Positions 1 through 7,879 are shown, counted from the first letter of the stretch. The stretch: DNA of 12,370 nt from JAQUGA01 sp964521105 (GCA_964521105.1 CAZFPO010000087.1:1-12370); one strand, 5' to 3'. The notes: generated from the sequence alone by a model not told the origin. Program-made: numbers and translations.

Positions 1-38
1 AGCTGGAATTAGCTATAAAAATGAATTTAGGTATAACA

Positions 39-110
39 TTAAGTAATCATTAAAATTATTAATCCAATGCCAAACTTTTTTAAAATACTTTTAATGCTTT
101 TTAATTTCAT
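39..110 (-). CDS. Possible small hydrophobic peptide divergent from aroC
   Basis: A 23-codon reading frame on the minus strand starts with ATG at 110-108 and stops with TAA at 41-39. The peptide has a lysine-rich start (MKLKSIKSILKKFG) followed by a hydrophobic stretch (IGLIILMIT), the pattern of a signal peptide or a single membrane anchor. A TATCTTTG box lies 18 bp upstream on the same strand, a normal distance for a Bacteroidota -7 element. It could be a real small membrane peptide, the broken front end of a longer membrane or exported protein, or chance in AT-rich DNA. No family is recognised and confidence is low. Confidence 0.22.
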   Translation of the reverse strand: MKLKSIKSILKKFGIGLIILMIT

Positions 111-128
111 TTTGTTAATTTTGGTGTT

Positions 129-136
129 CAAAGATA
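129..136 (-). promoter_or_regulatory. Candidate -7 promoter box pointing left
   Basis: On the minus strand this reads TATCTTTG, a full match to the Bacteroidota -7 consensus TAnnTTTG. No convincing -33 TTG lies about 19 bp upstream. It would serve a minus-strand transcript leaving the window, including the small frame at 110-39. It is back to back with the aroC box. Confidence 0.35.
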
Positions 137-164
137 TATTTTTTCCTTAATTTTTAAATTTTTA

Positions 165-172
165 TAACTTTG
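165..172 (+). promoter_or_regulatory. Candidate aroC promoter, -7 box
   Basis: TAACTTTG matches the Bacteroidota -7 consensus TAnnTTTG and lies 19 bp before the aroC ATG, which would give a very short leader. No clear -33 TTTG is seen. Confidence 0.5.
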
Positions 173-191
173 TTTCATTTAATAATTTTTC

Positions 192-1175
192 ATGAATAGT
201 TTTGGAACAAATTATAGAATTTCCATTTTTGGTGAATCACACGGTAAAGGAGTGGGGGTGGTTATAGATGGTTGTCCAGCCGGTTTATCAATAAAATCAG
301 AAGATTTTCAACATGATATTAATCGTAGAAAATCGGGAAAAATTGGTACTACCGAAAGAGTTGAAACTGATGAAACTAACATATTAAGTGGTGTATACAA
401 TGGATATTCTACAGGTTCGCCAATTAGTTTGTATTTTGAAAATAAGGATGTTAAATCATCAGATTACGAAAAAACTAAAGACATTCCTCGTCCTGGACAT
501 GCCGATTTTGTAGCTCAAAAAAAATGGAATGGATTTCATGATATGCGAGGAGGTGGTCATTTCTCGGGTAGATTAACGCTTCCTTTGGTTGCGGCAGGTG
601 TAATTGCAAAAAAAATAATCAGTCCAATTGAGGTGTCTTCAAAAATCGTGGAAATTGGAGGCGAAATAGATATTGAAGGAGCCATTGAAAAAGCAATTAA
701 AAATAATGATTCCATTGGCGGAATTGTCGAATGTACCGCTACTAATATGCCTATTGGCATAGGTGAACCTTTTTTTAATTCGATTGAATCACTAATTAGT
801 CATTTGGTTTTTTCAATCCCAGCCATTAAAGGAATTGAATTTGGAAATGGCTTTGATGCTGCTAAATTGACAGGTTCTGTAAATAATGATTTTTATATTT
901 CGGAGGATGGTAAAACTTCGACGAATAATTCGGGCGGAATAAACGGTGGTATTTCAAACGGAAATGATCTTATTTTTCGAGTTGCTATTAAACCAACATC
1001 GAGTACTCCAAAAACTCAACAATCCTTTAATTTTTATAAAAACGAAGTGGTTGATTTTACAATTAATGGACGACATGATTTGTGCATTGCATTAAGAATG
1101 CCTGTTATTTTGGAAGCTGTTACTGCAATTGTTTTGGCTGATTTGATGATGTATGACAAAACAACTAATTTGTGA
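192..1175 (+). CDS. aroC: Chorismate synthase
   Basis: Chorismate synthase makes chorismate from 5-enolpyruvylshikimate-3-phosphate with reduced FMN. It is the last step of the shikimate pathway, leading to aromatic amino acids, and acts in the cytosol. The N-terminus carries the family signature around GESHGKGVG (about residues 14-22, with His17). This is followed by RPGHADF, by RGGGHFSGR (about 119-127, second conserved His near 123), by GNGFDAAKLTGS, by the NNSGGINGGISNG loop and by a C-terminal GRHDLCIALRMPV segment. At 327 residues it is somewhat shorter than the common 350-360, but every core motif is present. The ATG at 192 gives the expected NSFGTNYR start. It stands alone in the window: the next gene starts 72 bases on, after a weak hairpin, and is unrelated. 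Identification is firm. Confidence 0.96.
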   Translation: MNSFGTNYRISIFGESHGKGVGVVIDGCPAGLSIKSEDFQHDINRRKSGKIGTTERVETDETNILSGVYNGYSTGSPISLYFENKDVKSSDYEKTKDIPRPGHADFVAQKKWNGFHDMRGGGHFSGRLTLPLVAAGVIAKKIISPIEVSSKIVEIGGEIDIEGAIEKAIKNNDSIGGIVECTATNMPIGIGEPFFNSIESLISHLVFSIPAIKGIEFGNGFDAAKLTGSVNNDFYISEDGKTSTNNSGGINGGISNGNDLIFRVAIKPTSSTPKTQQSFNFYKNEVVDFTINGRHDLCIALRMPVILEAVTAIVLADLMMYDKTTNL

Positions 1176-1187
1176 TTTTAATTATTG

Positions 1188-1207
1188 AAAAAACAATTTT
1201 GTTTTTT
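1188..1207 (+). terminator. Weak hairpin after aroC
   Basis: AAAAAAC (1188-1194) and GTTTTTT (1201-1207) are perfect complements around a 6-base loop, 13 bases past the aroC stop, with the T run in the right arm. The stem is nearly all A-T, so termination may be inefficient. Confidence 0.4.
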
Positions 1208-1235
1208 GTAATAAATACCGAGCATTTTATCTTAA
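1205..1235 (+). promoter_or_regulatory. Possible promoter of the GldN-like gene
   Basis: TTTG (1205-1208) is followed after exactly 19 bases by TATCTTAA (1228-1235), which matches the Bacteroidota TTTG-19-TAnnTTTG layout except at the last two bases. It lies 12 bp before the ATG at 1248. The -33 part overlaps the hairpin after aroC. Confidence 0.3.
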
Positions 1236-1247
1236 TCGACTATTAAT

Positions 1248-4184
1248 ATGAAGAAAATATTTGTTTCAATCCTGTTTTTCATAAGTTTTGGGAATTTAAT
1301 GTCCCAAAACAATAATGGAGGTTTTTTTAAATTTGATAAATATAAAACTTCTTTAAAAAATCAATATCAAAATATTGTACAAAAAGACATTAAAGCAGTG
1401 CGATTGTCTGTCCGCATTTTATCAGATACCATTACCAACAATAAATTTCTCTTTTATCCAAATCAACAAAGTGGTAATCGCATCGGATTATTTGATTTAA
1501 TTATTTGGGCAATAAATAATAATAATCTGAAAATATATACTCCAAAAGTACCTAATTTTGAAAAACAAATTTCCATAGATAGTGTATACGAGGTAGTTAG
1601 GCGATCGAATAGGTACGAAACGTATTATTATGAACAACAATCGTTTGACTCCATTAAAACGTTTACATTAAATAGTTCATCCATTAAAAAGTTTTACCTT
1701 CTCGAATCAACTATCATTGGTAATGACGATAGCATTATAACCACCAGACCACTGGGTTTATGTCCGATATTTAATGATACTTTATCCATTTTTGAAAGTG
1801 AAAAAATTGAATATAGTATTTGGGAAAGAGCCCTTTTTTGGGTGTATTTTCCAGATATAATGCCCGTTTTAGCAAACCATTTTCCAGAAACAGAAATAAA
1901 TGGAATAAATAATACGTTAGATTTTTTTCTTAAAAGTTATTATCAAGGGGAACTTGACAAATATCAACATTTCGATTATAGTAAAATGGATATTGATGTA
2001 TCATTAGAAGCAAAAGGTGTTAATAAAGATGGGTATAATATCGATTGGATTTATAATAGTACCAATGATGGAATGTATGTAAACCCGTATGATAAGAAAT
2101 TTCAGGGAAATCCTGAAATTAAAAGTACCATGCCCATATTTGATAATAAAGATCAACCTCTCACAATTTCCGAAATTCATTCTGCAAAATATGTTTACAA
2201 AACTGTTGACTTAAGAAATATTGAGAATTATCCCCTTCATTTTCCTTACGAATCAAATTTTGGTCAATCCAGTTTAATTGATATACTATTAAATGGTGTT
2301 CAAAATAAAACAATTAATGCATATAAAAATTCTGATTCCTATCAACCAATTCAATTATCCGAATTAGATGAAGTAATGAAAAATTCATTATTAGTTCCTA
2401 TAATCGACTACGATGGAAACATGTTTTATGATTCTGTTATAATTGAAAAAATTCCAAATTATGATGTTTGCAAATATTTACTTAAAGAAGTTGAGTTTTA
2501 TGATATTGCTGGCAAGTTGATTGGTTCAAAAATAATTGGAATTTCACCAATAGTTAAACATGTCTCCACCCAAAAAGCGTATTATAATTATGCTGAACCA
2601 GCTTATCAACCAGTTTTTTTTGTCTCTTTTGCTGACTCAGCTGTTAGAAATTTATTAAATCAAAATTTCACATATCGTTTTTCAAAAAATGACAATAGTA
2701 CCTTTTATTCTTTTTTCAAAGATAATAAATACAAAACCGATACTACAAATTGGACGGTAGATGCTAGTATATATACAGCATTATGGGAACTAAAGTTAAG
2801 TCCAGTGAATTTTTTGTTTCCTTTTAAATCAAAAAAGAATCAAATTTTTGAAAATATTTCTGAAAAAAAAACAATAGATTCAACTTTCATGTTTTCAGAA
2901 ATTGCTTGTGCAAAATATAAGACAATTTCGATACATATAGACGATCCAAATAATGCTTCACTTAAACAATCCATGACCAGTAATATCAATCCAAATTGTT
3001 TTATCGAACTTATTATGGATGCAATTAATAAGGGAGAGATTACGGCATATTCAAATAATAAAGCGATAAGCTATTCAAAAGCGGTTGAATTAATTTCTTT
3101 TTATACAGAACATTTTTTTTATGATGATTCCGATATTCCAAAAGCAGATACAGTGTTAATTTATAATCCAAAATCAACCGTTACAATGTACGATATTAAA
3201 TTAGCTGTATTTTATAATTCACAAGGGAAAGAAATTGGTTCAAAGGTTCTTGGTTTTTATCCGATTAACCAATATAATCGATCCGAAATAAGTGGCTGTG
3301 GGATGATTTTTCAAGAGGATATTAATGAACCAGCTTTTTATATCCCTTTTGATACTTCAACAGAAAAATTTTTAAGTAAGCATTATGCTTACGAATTTAA
3401 AAATGGGATTAAAATTTCCTATTTATCCTATTTTAAACAAAAATTATATACTGTAAAATCCGATTCTTTTCAAGCTGTTGGAATAGAACATTCTCTTAAA
3501 GAATGCGGTGTAAATAAGCCGTTTATCATTAAATCATCAAACAATGTTCAAAATAGCAGCTATGATAGACTTATTCCTATTGCAACTAATGTTACTCCAA
3601 AACTGATTTTCAGAGAATTGCTTAACGATACTTTGAATTACAAATACTTCTATTCATTTAGTGAATTAAATGGTCTTCAAAATTTTTCAGATTTTTTGTT
3701 TTCCTGCATTGAAACCGAAAAAGTTATCTCTTATGAGTATAATGAGGAAGGTGATTTTGTGAGCAATATAAGTAAAAGTGACATTAAAGAAAAAATTTTA
3801 AACCAAAGAAAACAGATTCTATTTATTCAAAATACATACGACTCATTAACCTATCCTGATTCCGTTTTATATAATCTGAATTTGGTTGTAAAGTACATTT
3901 TAAAAGAATTGCAGATTGGCGATACCTCGATTGTTTTAGGAATTTGCCCAGTAATGGAATACGAAGCCGAGCCTGGTTATTTTGTTCAATCGGAACTGTT
4001 TTGGGCTTCGTTCAACAAGGATTTCAGGACTTTAATGGGTAATACGGAAGTCGTTAGGTTACATTGTGAGCCGTTAAAAACTTTTTGGGATTGTTTCCAA
4101 AACCATTCGTATCATGGAAATATAATTTCCGAAAAAACAATTTCGGTACAAGATGCTGAAAAATTAATTAATGATTTAAAATGA
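1248..4184 (+). CDS. Secreted protein of four tandem GldN/PorN-like modules
   Basis: A 978-residue exported protein. Residues 1-20 form a signal peptide (MKKIFVSILFFISFGNLMSQ). The rest reads as four diverged copies of one roughly 190-residue module at about 45-237, 305-497, 547-737 and 775-960. Each copy has a helix-like block ending in Tyr (LFDLIIWAINNNNLKIY at 81, LIDILLNGVQNKTINAY at 343, FIELIMDAINKGEITAY at 585, FSDFLFSCIETEKVISY at 813). Each then has a LG-x-x-PI block (LGLCPI 169, IGISPI 430, LGFYPI 668, LGICPV 897), an aromatic strand (LFWVYFPD, VFFVSFAD, AFYIPFDT, LFWASFNK) and an aromatic helix near the module end. The first module, with FYP near residue 70, LGLCPI and FWVYFPDIMPVLANH, strongly resembles GldN/PorN, a periplasmic component of the type IX secretion and gliding machinery. 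Ordinary GldN is about 300 residues with one module and sits in a gldKLMN operon; this gene does not. The link is by eye, so the function is open; a cell-envelope structural role is an inference. Confidence 0.72.
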   Translation: MKKIFVSILFFISFGNLMSQNNNGGFFKFDKYKTSLKNQYQNIVQKDIKAVRLSVRILSDTITNNKFLFYPNQQSGNRIGLFDLIIWAINNNNLKIYTPKVPNFEKQISIDSVYEVVRRSNRYETYYYEQQSFDSIKTFTLNSSSIKKFYLLESTIIGNDDSIITTRPLGLCPIFNDTLSIFESEKIEYSIWERALFWVYFPDIMPVLANHFPETEINGINNTLDFFLKSYYQGELDKYQHFDYSKMDIDVSLEAKGVNKDGYNIDWIYNSTNDGMYVNPYDKKFQGNPEIKSTMPIFDNKDQPLTISEIHSAKYVYKTVDLRNIENYPLHFPYESNFGQSSLIDILLNGVQNKTINAYKNSDSYQPIQLSELDEVMKNSLLVPIIDYDGNMFYDSVIIEKIPNYDVCKYLLKEVEFYDIAGKLIGSKIIGISPIVKHVSTQKAYYNYAEPAYQPVFFVSFADSAVRNLLNQNFTYRFSKNDNSTFYSFFKDNKYKTDTTNWTVDASIYTALWELKLSPVNFLFPFKSKKNQIFENISEKKTIDSTFMFSEIACAKYKTISIHIDDPNNASLKQSMTSNINPNCFIELIMDAINKGEITAYSNNKAISYSKAVELISFYTEHFFYDDSDIPKADTVLIYNPKSTVTMYDIKLAVFYNSQGKEIGSKVLGFYPINQYNRSEISGCGMIFQEDINEPAFYIPFDTSTEKFLSKHYAYEFKNGIKISYLSYFKQKLYTVKSDSFQAVGIEHSLKECGVNKPFIIKSSNNVQNSSYDRLIPIATNVTPKLIFRELLNDTLNYKYFYSFSELNGLQNFSDFLFSCIETEKVISYEYNEEGDFVSNISKSDIKEKILNQRKQILFIQNTYDSLTYPDSVLYNLNLVVKYILKELQIGDTSIVLGICPVMEYEAEPGYFVQSELFWASFNKDFRTLMGNTEVVRLHCEPLKTFWDCFQNHSYHGNIISEKTISVQDAEKLINDLK

Positions 4185-4621
4185 CAAAATCTATAACGTA
4201 TAATATTATGGAAATCAGTATTTTTACTAACAAATCAATTGTTCCTTCTGATGAAGATTTAACGCCTGCTTTAAATGAAACAGCTCAATTTTGGTTTGAT
4301 TTTAAACAGCTTGTTTATGAGTTATATCCAAAAGCCATCGAAGAGTGGAACTATTCAAAATATGGCTGGAGTTTCAGAATAAAAGACAAAAAAAGAGCGA
4401 TAATTTATCTTTTACCACGAGATAAATTTTTTAAAGTAGCTTTTGTTTTTGGACAAAAAGCATACACCAAAATTTTAGAAAGTGATGTTTCTGAACATAT
4501 TAAAAATGAACTTCAACAAGCAAAAGTTTATGCCGAAGGTCGTGGAATTAGAATTGATGTAAAGGATAACTCATTTGTTAAGGATGTAATTCAACTTATT
4601 AAAATTAAAATTGAAAACTAA
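4181..4621 (+). CDS. DUF3788 family protein
   Basis: A 146-residue cytosolic protein with no signal peptide. It matches the DUF3788 pattern: an N-terminal SIFTNKSIVPSDEDL segment, a WFDFKQLVYELYPKAIEEWNYSKYGW block with conserved Trp and Tyr, an IYLLPRDKFFKVAFVFG strand pair, and a C-terminal AEGRGIRIDV segment followed by a helix. The family's biochemical role is unknown. The ATG at 4181 overlaps the stop of the upstream gene in an ATGA junction, which suggests translational coupling. The internal ATG at 4208 (MEISIFTNKS) resembles the usual family start better and would leave a 23-bp gap, so it may be the true start. Either way it is cotranscribed with the GldN-like gene, and a strong hairpin follows 15 bases after its stop. 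Nothing else in the sequence shows how the two products are related. Confidence 0.8.
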   Translation: MTKSITYNIMEISIFTNKSIVPSDEDLTPALNETAQFWFDFKQLVYELYPKAIEEWNYSKYGWSFRIKDKKRAIIYLLPRDKFFKVAFVFGQKAYTKILESDVSEHIKNELQQAKVYAEGRGIRIDVKDNSFVKDVIQLIKIKIEN

Positions 4622-4635
4622 AATTTGTAGATATA

Positions 4636-4680
4636 AAAATAAAAGCGAAATCGATATTTTATCAATTACGCTTTTATTTT
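4636..4680. terminator. Bidirectional hairpin between convergent transcripts
   Basis: AAAATAAAAGCG (4636-4647) and CGCTTTTATTTT (4669-4680) form a perfect 12-bp stem around a 21-base loop. It has an A-rich left arm and a T-rich right arm, so it could end transcription from both sides. It sits between the + strand DUF3788 gene and the 3' end of the minus-strand tRNA. Confidence 0.75.
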
Positions 4681-4682
4681 GT

Positions 4683-4754
4683 TGTCCGACTAGGGCTTGA
4701 ACCTAGACTCTACTGATCCAGAATCAGTCGTGTTGCCAATTACACCATCGGACA
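4683..4754 (-). tRNA. tRNA-Gln (anticodon CUG)
   Basis: The minus strand folds as a 72-base cloverleaf. The acceptor arms are TGTCCGA and TCGGACA. The D arm reads TGGTGTAATTGGCAACAC. The anticodon stem ACTGA/TCAGT encloses the loop TTCTGGA, giving anticodon CTG (Gln). The T arm has loop TTCAAGC between CTAGG and CCTAG. The CCA end is not encoded. A TAnnTTTG box lies just upstream and a hairpin just downstream, so it appears to be its own transcription unit. No integrase or duplicated tRNA end is seen nearby. Confidence 0.95.
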
Positions 4755-4763
4755 ATGGTGGTG

Positions 4764-4771
4764 CAAAGGTA
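4764..4771 (-). promoter_or_regulatory. tRNA-Gln promoter, -7 box
   Basis: On the minus strand this reads TACCTTTG, a full match to TAnnTTTG, ending about 10 bases before the mature tRNA. No clear -33 TTG is visible. Confidence 0.55.
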
Positions 4772-4802
4772 GAATAATTTGAATTAGTTGTAGTGTTTTT
4801 AT

Positions 4803-4834
4803 GAAAAAAAATCCCATTTCTGGGACTTTTTTTA
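4803..4834 (-). terminator. Terminator of the dipeptidyl peptidase III gene
   Basis: TCCCA (4812-4816) and TGGGA (4821-4825) pair around a TTTC loop, with an A run on the left and a T run on the right. Read on the minus strand it is a G-C stem followed by a T run, directly after the TAA at 4837-4835. The flanks would also work in the other direction. Confidence 0.75.
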
Positions 4835-6895
4835 TTAGTTGTTTCTTATTGGCAAGAAGGAATACTTTTTAGAATAATCCATCATCTGTTTTGTATAGTC
4901 GTCTGGATATTCGATTTTGATGTCGGTAATTTTTCCGTCTTTTTCAACAGGAACATACACTGGATTCATAAAACCGCCATAAGGAGCAACTTTTAGTTTT
5001 TCGTAGCGTTGAAGAATTTCCGTATGAAGCGTTTGATCTACTTTTATAGCGTAAGTTTCAACTAATAATTTACCTGCTTTAAAATCACCTGTCGATTTAA
5101 TTCGTTGAACTTCTTTTAATAGTTCACCAAACAAAGTTCGTAGTTTTTCATAATCGTTGATGACAAAAAATGTTTTTCCATCTTTAGTTTTCTTTTCGAT
5201 TACATTTTCGGCTTTTCCTTTTTCGTAGCACCAGTTTGAAATTAACGCACGGTTACGCATATGAGCTTGTTCGATGTTCTTACCAGGTTCAATTCGTGTT
5301 AATTGCATCATTAATCCATTACGGATAAATTTATCGTATGCAGCCTTGGCAACATCTAAAGTTTCCATTAAATCGATTTCGACCATTTTTTTATCCATCA
5401 TAAAATAGAGGGCAAATAAATCGGCACGAGTTTCTTCCAATGCTGAACTGTAATTTTTAAGCGCGTCGTCGGAAACTCCTGGTAACACTTGTCCTGAGCC
5501 ATGACCTAAACATTCGTGCATGTCGGTGTGAAGGTTGTCCCCTAACGAACCATATTTTTTAGTGCGTTCAATTTCTTCCTTCGAATAACAGAATTCTTCC
5601 AAAACACCATTTCCTAAAGCTGCTTGTTCGTATGCGTAGGTGATGTTTTCCATAGTAACTGATTTGGAACCGTGGTCTTTACGAATCCAATTGGCATTTG
5701 GTAAATTAATTCCGATAGGAGTGGTTGGGTAACATTCGCCACCTAATTGAGCAACAGTAATTACTTTTGCACTTACACCTTTAACCACTTTTTTCTTGAA
5801 TTTTGAATCAACAGGCGAATTATCCTCAAACCATTGGGCATTATCGCTAATTATTTTGGTGCGTTTTGTGGCTTCAATGTTTTTGAAATTAACTACTGCT
5901 TCCCATGTAGCTTTCATGCTCAAAGGGTCTTCGTAATTTTCGATAAAGCCATTCACGTAATCAATGTGTGATTCTGTGTCTTCAACCCATAGTACATTAT
6001 AAGCATCCCAAGTTTTTAAATCACCGGATTTATAATACTCAATCAATTTTTGAATATGAGCTTTTTGTTTATCGTTTTCGGCAACACTAGCTGCCTTTTC
6101 GAGCCAGTAATTTATTTTCACAATAGCTTCGGAGTATAATCCACCTTCGCGATAAACAAGCTCTGTAATTTTGCCGTCTTGTTTTATTACTTTTGAGTTT
6201 AAACCCAACGAAATAGGAGTGGTGTCTTTTGGATTTCTGAATTTTTTGTAATATGCTTCTACCTCTTTTTGAGTAACACCCTCATAAAAGTTTACCGCCG
6301 ATGTTGCAATTAAATCTACATTAGCAGCTTGGTTAACTTTTTTAGGTGCAATATTTGGGTCGAAAATTAAAGGGGTAACTCGTGCTATAAATGCATCAAT
6401 ATTTTCACCTTCCAACAAATTAAATTTTGCGCCCTTCGAATTTTTTATTAATTCGGCAAAATATTCTTGACTGATTTCAGGAAAGAATTTTTCGCTTGAA
6501 TAATGGTGATGAATACCATTAGAAAACCATACACGTTTAAGGTAAACTGTAAAATTTTCATAATCCTTAGTTTTTTTGTCGCCTGTGAAGTTTTGAGCAA
6601 TTTGCTCCAGCGTATTGCGAATCAATAAGTTGTATTTGTAATTCTGGTCGAAAATAATGTCTCTTCCACATAGAGCAGCTTCGCTTAGATAATAAATAAG
6701 TTCTTTTTGTTTTAATGAAAGTTCTTCAAATCCAGGAACTTGATACCGAATAATTTTTAAATCGGCAAATTGTTCTACTAAAAATTTGAAATCCTCTTTT
6801 TTCGGGGTTTCTTTGTTTTCCTCTTTTGCTTTTGGCTTACATGAAGCTAATACAGCAATCGAAATCATCATCATGATAAAAGTTTTTCTGTACAT
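4835..6895 (-). CDS. Dipeptidyl peptidase III (M49) lipoprotein
   Basis: A 686-residue zinc metallopeptidase of family M49, which removes dipeptides from the N-terminus of short peptides. The zinc-binding motif is HECLGH (about residues 460-465: His460 and His465 as ligands, Glu461 as catalytic base). It is followed by EETRAD (about 487-492), whose second Glu (488) supplies the third ligand, as in other M49 enzymes. The N-terminus is a lipoprotein signal (MYRKTFIMMMISIAVLASC, lipobox LASC, Cys near 19) followed by a Lys/Glu-rich linker. It is therefore probably anchored in the envelope, where it would trim peptides. This differs from the cytosolic eukaryotic enzyme. The length fits the bacterial members, such as those of Bacteroides. 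It is a single-gene unit with its own TAnnTTTG box and terminator. The family assignment is firm; the location is inferred from the signal. Confidence 0.95.
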   Translation of the reverse strand: MYRKTFIMMMISIAVLASCKPKAKEENKETPKKEDFKFLVEQFADLKIIRYQVPGFEELSLKQKELIYYLSEAALCGRDIIFDQNYKYNLLIRNTLEQIAQNFTGDKKTKDYENFTVYLKRVWFSNGIHHHYSSEKFFPEISQEYFAELIKNSKGAKFNLLEGENIDAFIARVTPLIFDPNIAPKKVNQAANVDLIATSAVNFYEGVTQKEVEAYYKKFRNPKDTTPISLGLNSKVIKQDGKITELVYREGGLYSEAIVKINYWLEKAASVAENDKQKAHIQKLIEYYKSGDLKTWDAYNVLWVEDTESHIDYVNGFIENYEDPLSMKATWEAVVNFKNIEATKRTKIISDNAQWFEDNSPVDSKFKKKVVKGVSAKVITVAQLGGECYPTTPIGINLPNANWIRKDHGSKSVTMENITYAYEQAALGNGVLEEFCYSKEEIERTKKYGSLGDNLHTDMHECLGHGSGQVLPGVSDDALKNYSSALEETRADLFALYFMMDKKMVEIDLMETLDVAKAAYDKFIRNGLMMQLTRIEPGKNIEQAHMRNRALISNWCYEKGKAENVIEKKTKDGKTFFVINDYEKLRTLFGELLKEVQRIKSTGDFKAGKLLVETYAIKVDQTLHTEILQRYEKLKVAPYGGFMNPVYVPVEKDGKITDIKIEYPDDYTKQMMDYSKKYSFLPIRNN

Positions 6896-6930
6896 ATTTT
6901 ATTCAATTTTTTGGTTTTTAATGTAAGGGA

Positions 6931-6938
6931 CAAATTTA
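6931..6938 (-). promoter_or_regulatory. Dipeptidyl peptidase III promoter, -7 box
   Basis: On the minus strand this reads TAAATTTG, matching TAnnTTTG, 35 bp before the ATG. A TTTG occurs upstream, but only 11 bp away, too close for a normal -33. Confidence 0.45.
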
Positions 6939-6976
6939 ATGAAAAAAATCAAAGAGGTTTAAATTATAAAAATTAT

Positions 6977-7224
6977 TGCCACAAAGTCACCAAGACACTT
7001 TGGTTCACAAAGTTTTATTCGTGCATTCGTGGCTATTTTCTGATGCAATGATTGTTGCCAATTAATAAAACTTGGATTTTTGTATGATAGTTACACTATG
7101 TTACACAGAGTACACACAGAGTTTCACTGTGTTTTTTCTTTATGATACACTGAGAAACACTGTGACATTGCGAAGCAATCTGTGCAACACTGTGTAATTT
7201 TCTGCCACAAAGTCACCAAGACAC
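6977..7224. repeat. Pair of 22-bp direct repeats in a gene-free region
   Basis: TGCCACAAAGTCACCAAGACAC occurs exactly at 6977-6998 and 7203-7224, and both copies are followed five bases later by TTCAC. CCACAAAG-type repeats of this kind are common intergenic sequences in Bacteroidota genomes. There are only two copies, 204 bp apart, so this is not a CRISPR array. The enclosed region holds no gene. Confidence 0.7.
7101..7197. repeat. CACAGAG/CTGTGT palindrome-rich intergenic element
   Basis: TTACACAG (7101-7108) is complementary to CTGTGTAA (7190-7197), bounding a segment with smaller hairpins inside: ACACAG/CTGTGT (7114-7119 with 7127-7132) and ATTGC-GAA-GCAAT (7167-7179). The segment is dense in ACACTG and CACAGAG words and has no coding frame. 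Together with the flanking 22-bp repeats it looks like a dispersed non-coding repeat element. Its function is unknown. Confidence 0.55.
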
Positions 7225-7320
7225 CAAGATTCACGAATTTTTTAAAGAGTTTACAGAAGAATATTTAATGTCGTGAAATTTTGAAAGCAAATTAAAGCAT
7301 AGACGAATAGCAATCTAATA

Positions 7321-7381
7321 TTGACTAATTTGAAATTGAACAATTCGCAATTCGTAATTGATAGATTCGTAATTGACTAAT
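7321..7381. repeat. Short AATTCG/TTGACTAAT repeats next to the ProX-like gene
   Basis: ATTCGTAATTGA occurs at 7350-7361 and 7365-7376, and TTGACTAAT at 7321-7329 and 7373-7381. The last copy covers the stop codon (TAG, 7379-7377) of the adjoining minus-strand gene. Such simple repeats are common between genes in this phylum. The rest of 6896-7376 shows no gene. Confidence 0.5.
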
Positions 7382-7868
7382 ATAATTCTATAAATTCAAA
7401 ACTATTTCCGGTGTACACCATGAATTTCAAAAAATCATTCAGTTCAAAAATTAACGATGCGGTATTAATATTCGGATGAAAACTAATTTTTTCAGATTTT
7501 AAAAGATTTTTGTCAAAAAAAACATGAACATGATTGTCTATATCATTAATTAACCCGAGAGGTGAAACTGAACCAGGCGCTAATTTTAAATGATACATCA
7601 AGCGTTTATCCGATGCAAATGTTAGTTTTCCCTGTTTTAATCGTTTTTCTAAATCCGAAATTCTCAATTGTTGTTTACAGTCTAAAATTACCAAATAATG
7701 CCTATTTCCCTTGTGATTTCGAAAAAAAATATTTTTACAGTGGGTGGCATCATGTCCTTCCCAATACTTCATGGCAATTTCGATGGTAGGAGCTGGTGGA
7801 TGTTCAATGTATTCGAAAGGAATTTGAAGCTGAGCAAGTATTTCATATAGTTTTGGGTCACCATTCAT
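7377..7868 (-). CDS. YbaK/ProX-type Ala-tRNA(Pro) deacylase
   Basis: A 163-residue cytosolic protein of the YbaK/ProRS INS-domain superfamily, closest by eye to ProX/PrdX. These free-standing editing enzymes hydrolyse alanine wrongly attached to tRNA-Pro. Visible motifs are HPPAPTIEIA (about 23-32); the conserved Lys45 in THCKNIFFRN; HYLVILDCKQQLRISDL (57-73); the substrate-loop sequence APGSVSPLGLIND (97-109); and FHPNINTASL (130-139). The full length of the family is present. The start ATG gives the usual short lead-in (MNGDPKLYEIL). The secreted-protein gene upstream ends 11 bases before this ATG, so the two are probably cotranscribed without an obvious functional link. The 3' end runs into simple repeats, but the conserved domain is complete. 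Confidence 0.92.
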   Translation of the reverse strand: MNGDPKLYEILAQLQIPFEYIEHPPAPTIEIAMKYWEGHDATHCKNIFFRNHKGNRHYLVILDCKQQLRISDLEKRLKQGKLTFASDKRLMYHLKLAPGSVSPLGLINDIDNHVHVFFDKNLLKSEKISFHPNINTASLIFELNDFLKFMVYTGNSFEFIELY

Positions 7869-7879
7869 GAATAAAATAT

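Noticed and set aside
2..53. 3' end of an upstream plus-strand gene
   Set aside because: Frames ending at 46 and at 53 both read as beta-strand-like peptides, but 15-17 codons cannot distinguish a real gene end from chance, and a minus-strand frame competes for the same bases.
557..760. 67-codon minus-strand frame inside aroC
   Set aside because: It lies wholly within a well-conserved chorismate synthase gene and resembles no known protein.
4683..4754. tRNA-Gln as an integration site
   Set aside because: No integrase, no duplicated tRNA 3' end and no island boundary are visible next to it.
6977..7224. Possible CRISPR array from the repeated TGCCACAAAGTCACC sequence
   Set aside because: Only two copies 204 bp apart, without regular spacers. 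They are typical intergenic repeats, and no array is present anywhere in the window.
7562..7789. 75-codon plus-strand frame opposite the ProX-like gene
   Set aside because: It overlaps conserved coding sequence on the other strand and has no promoter or recognisable motif.
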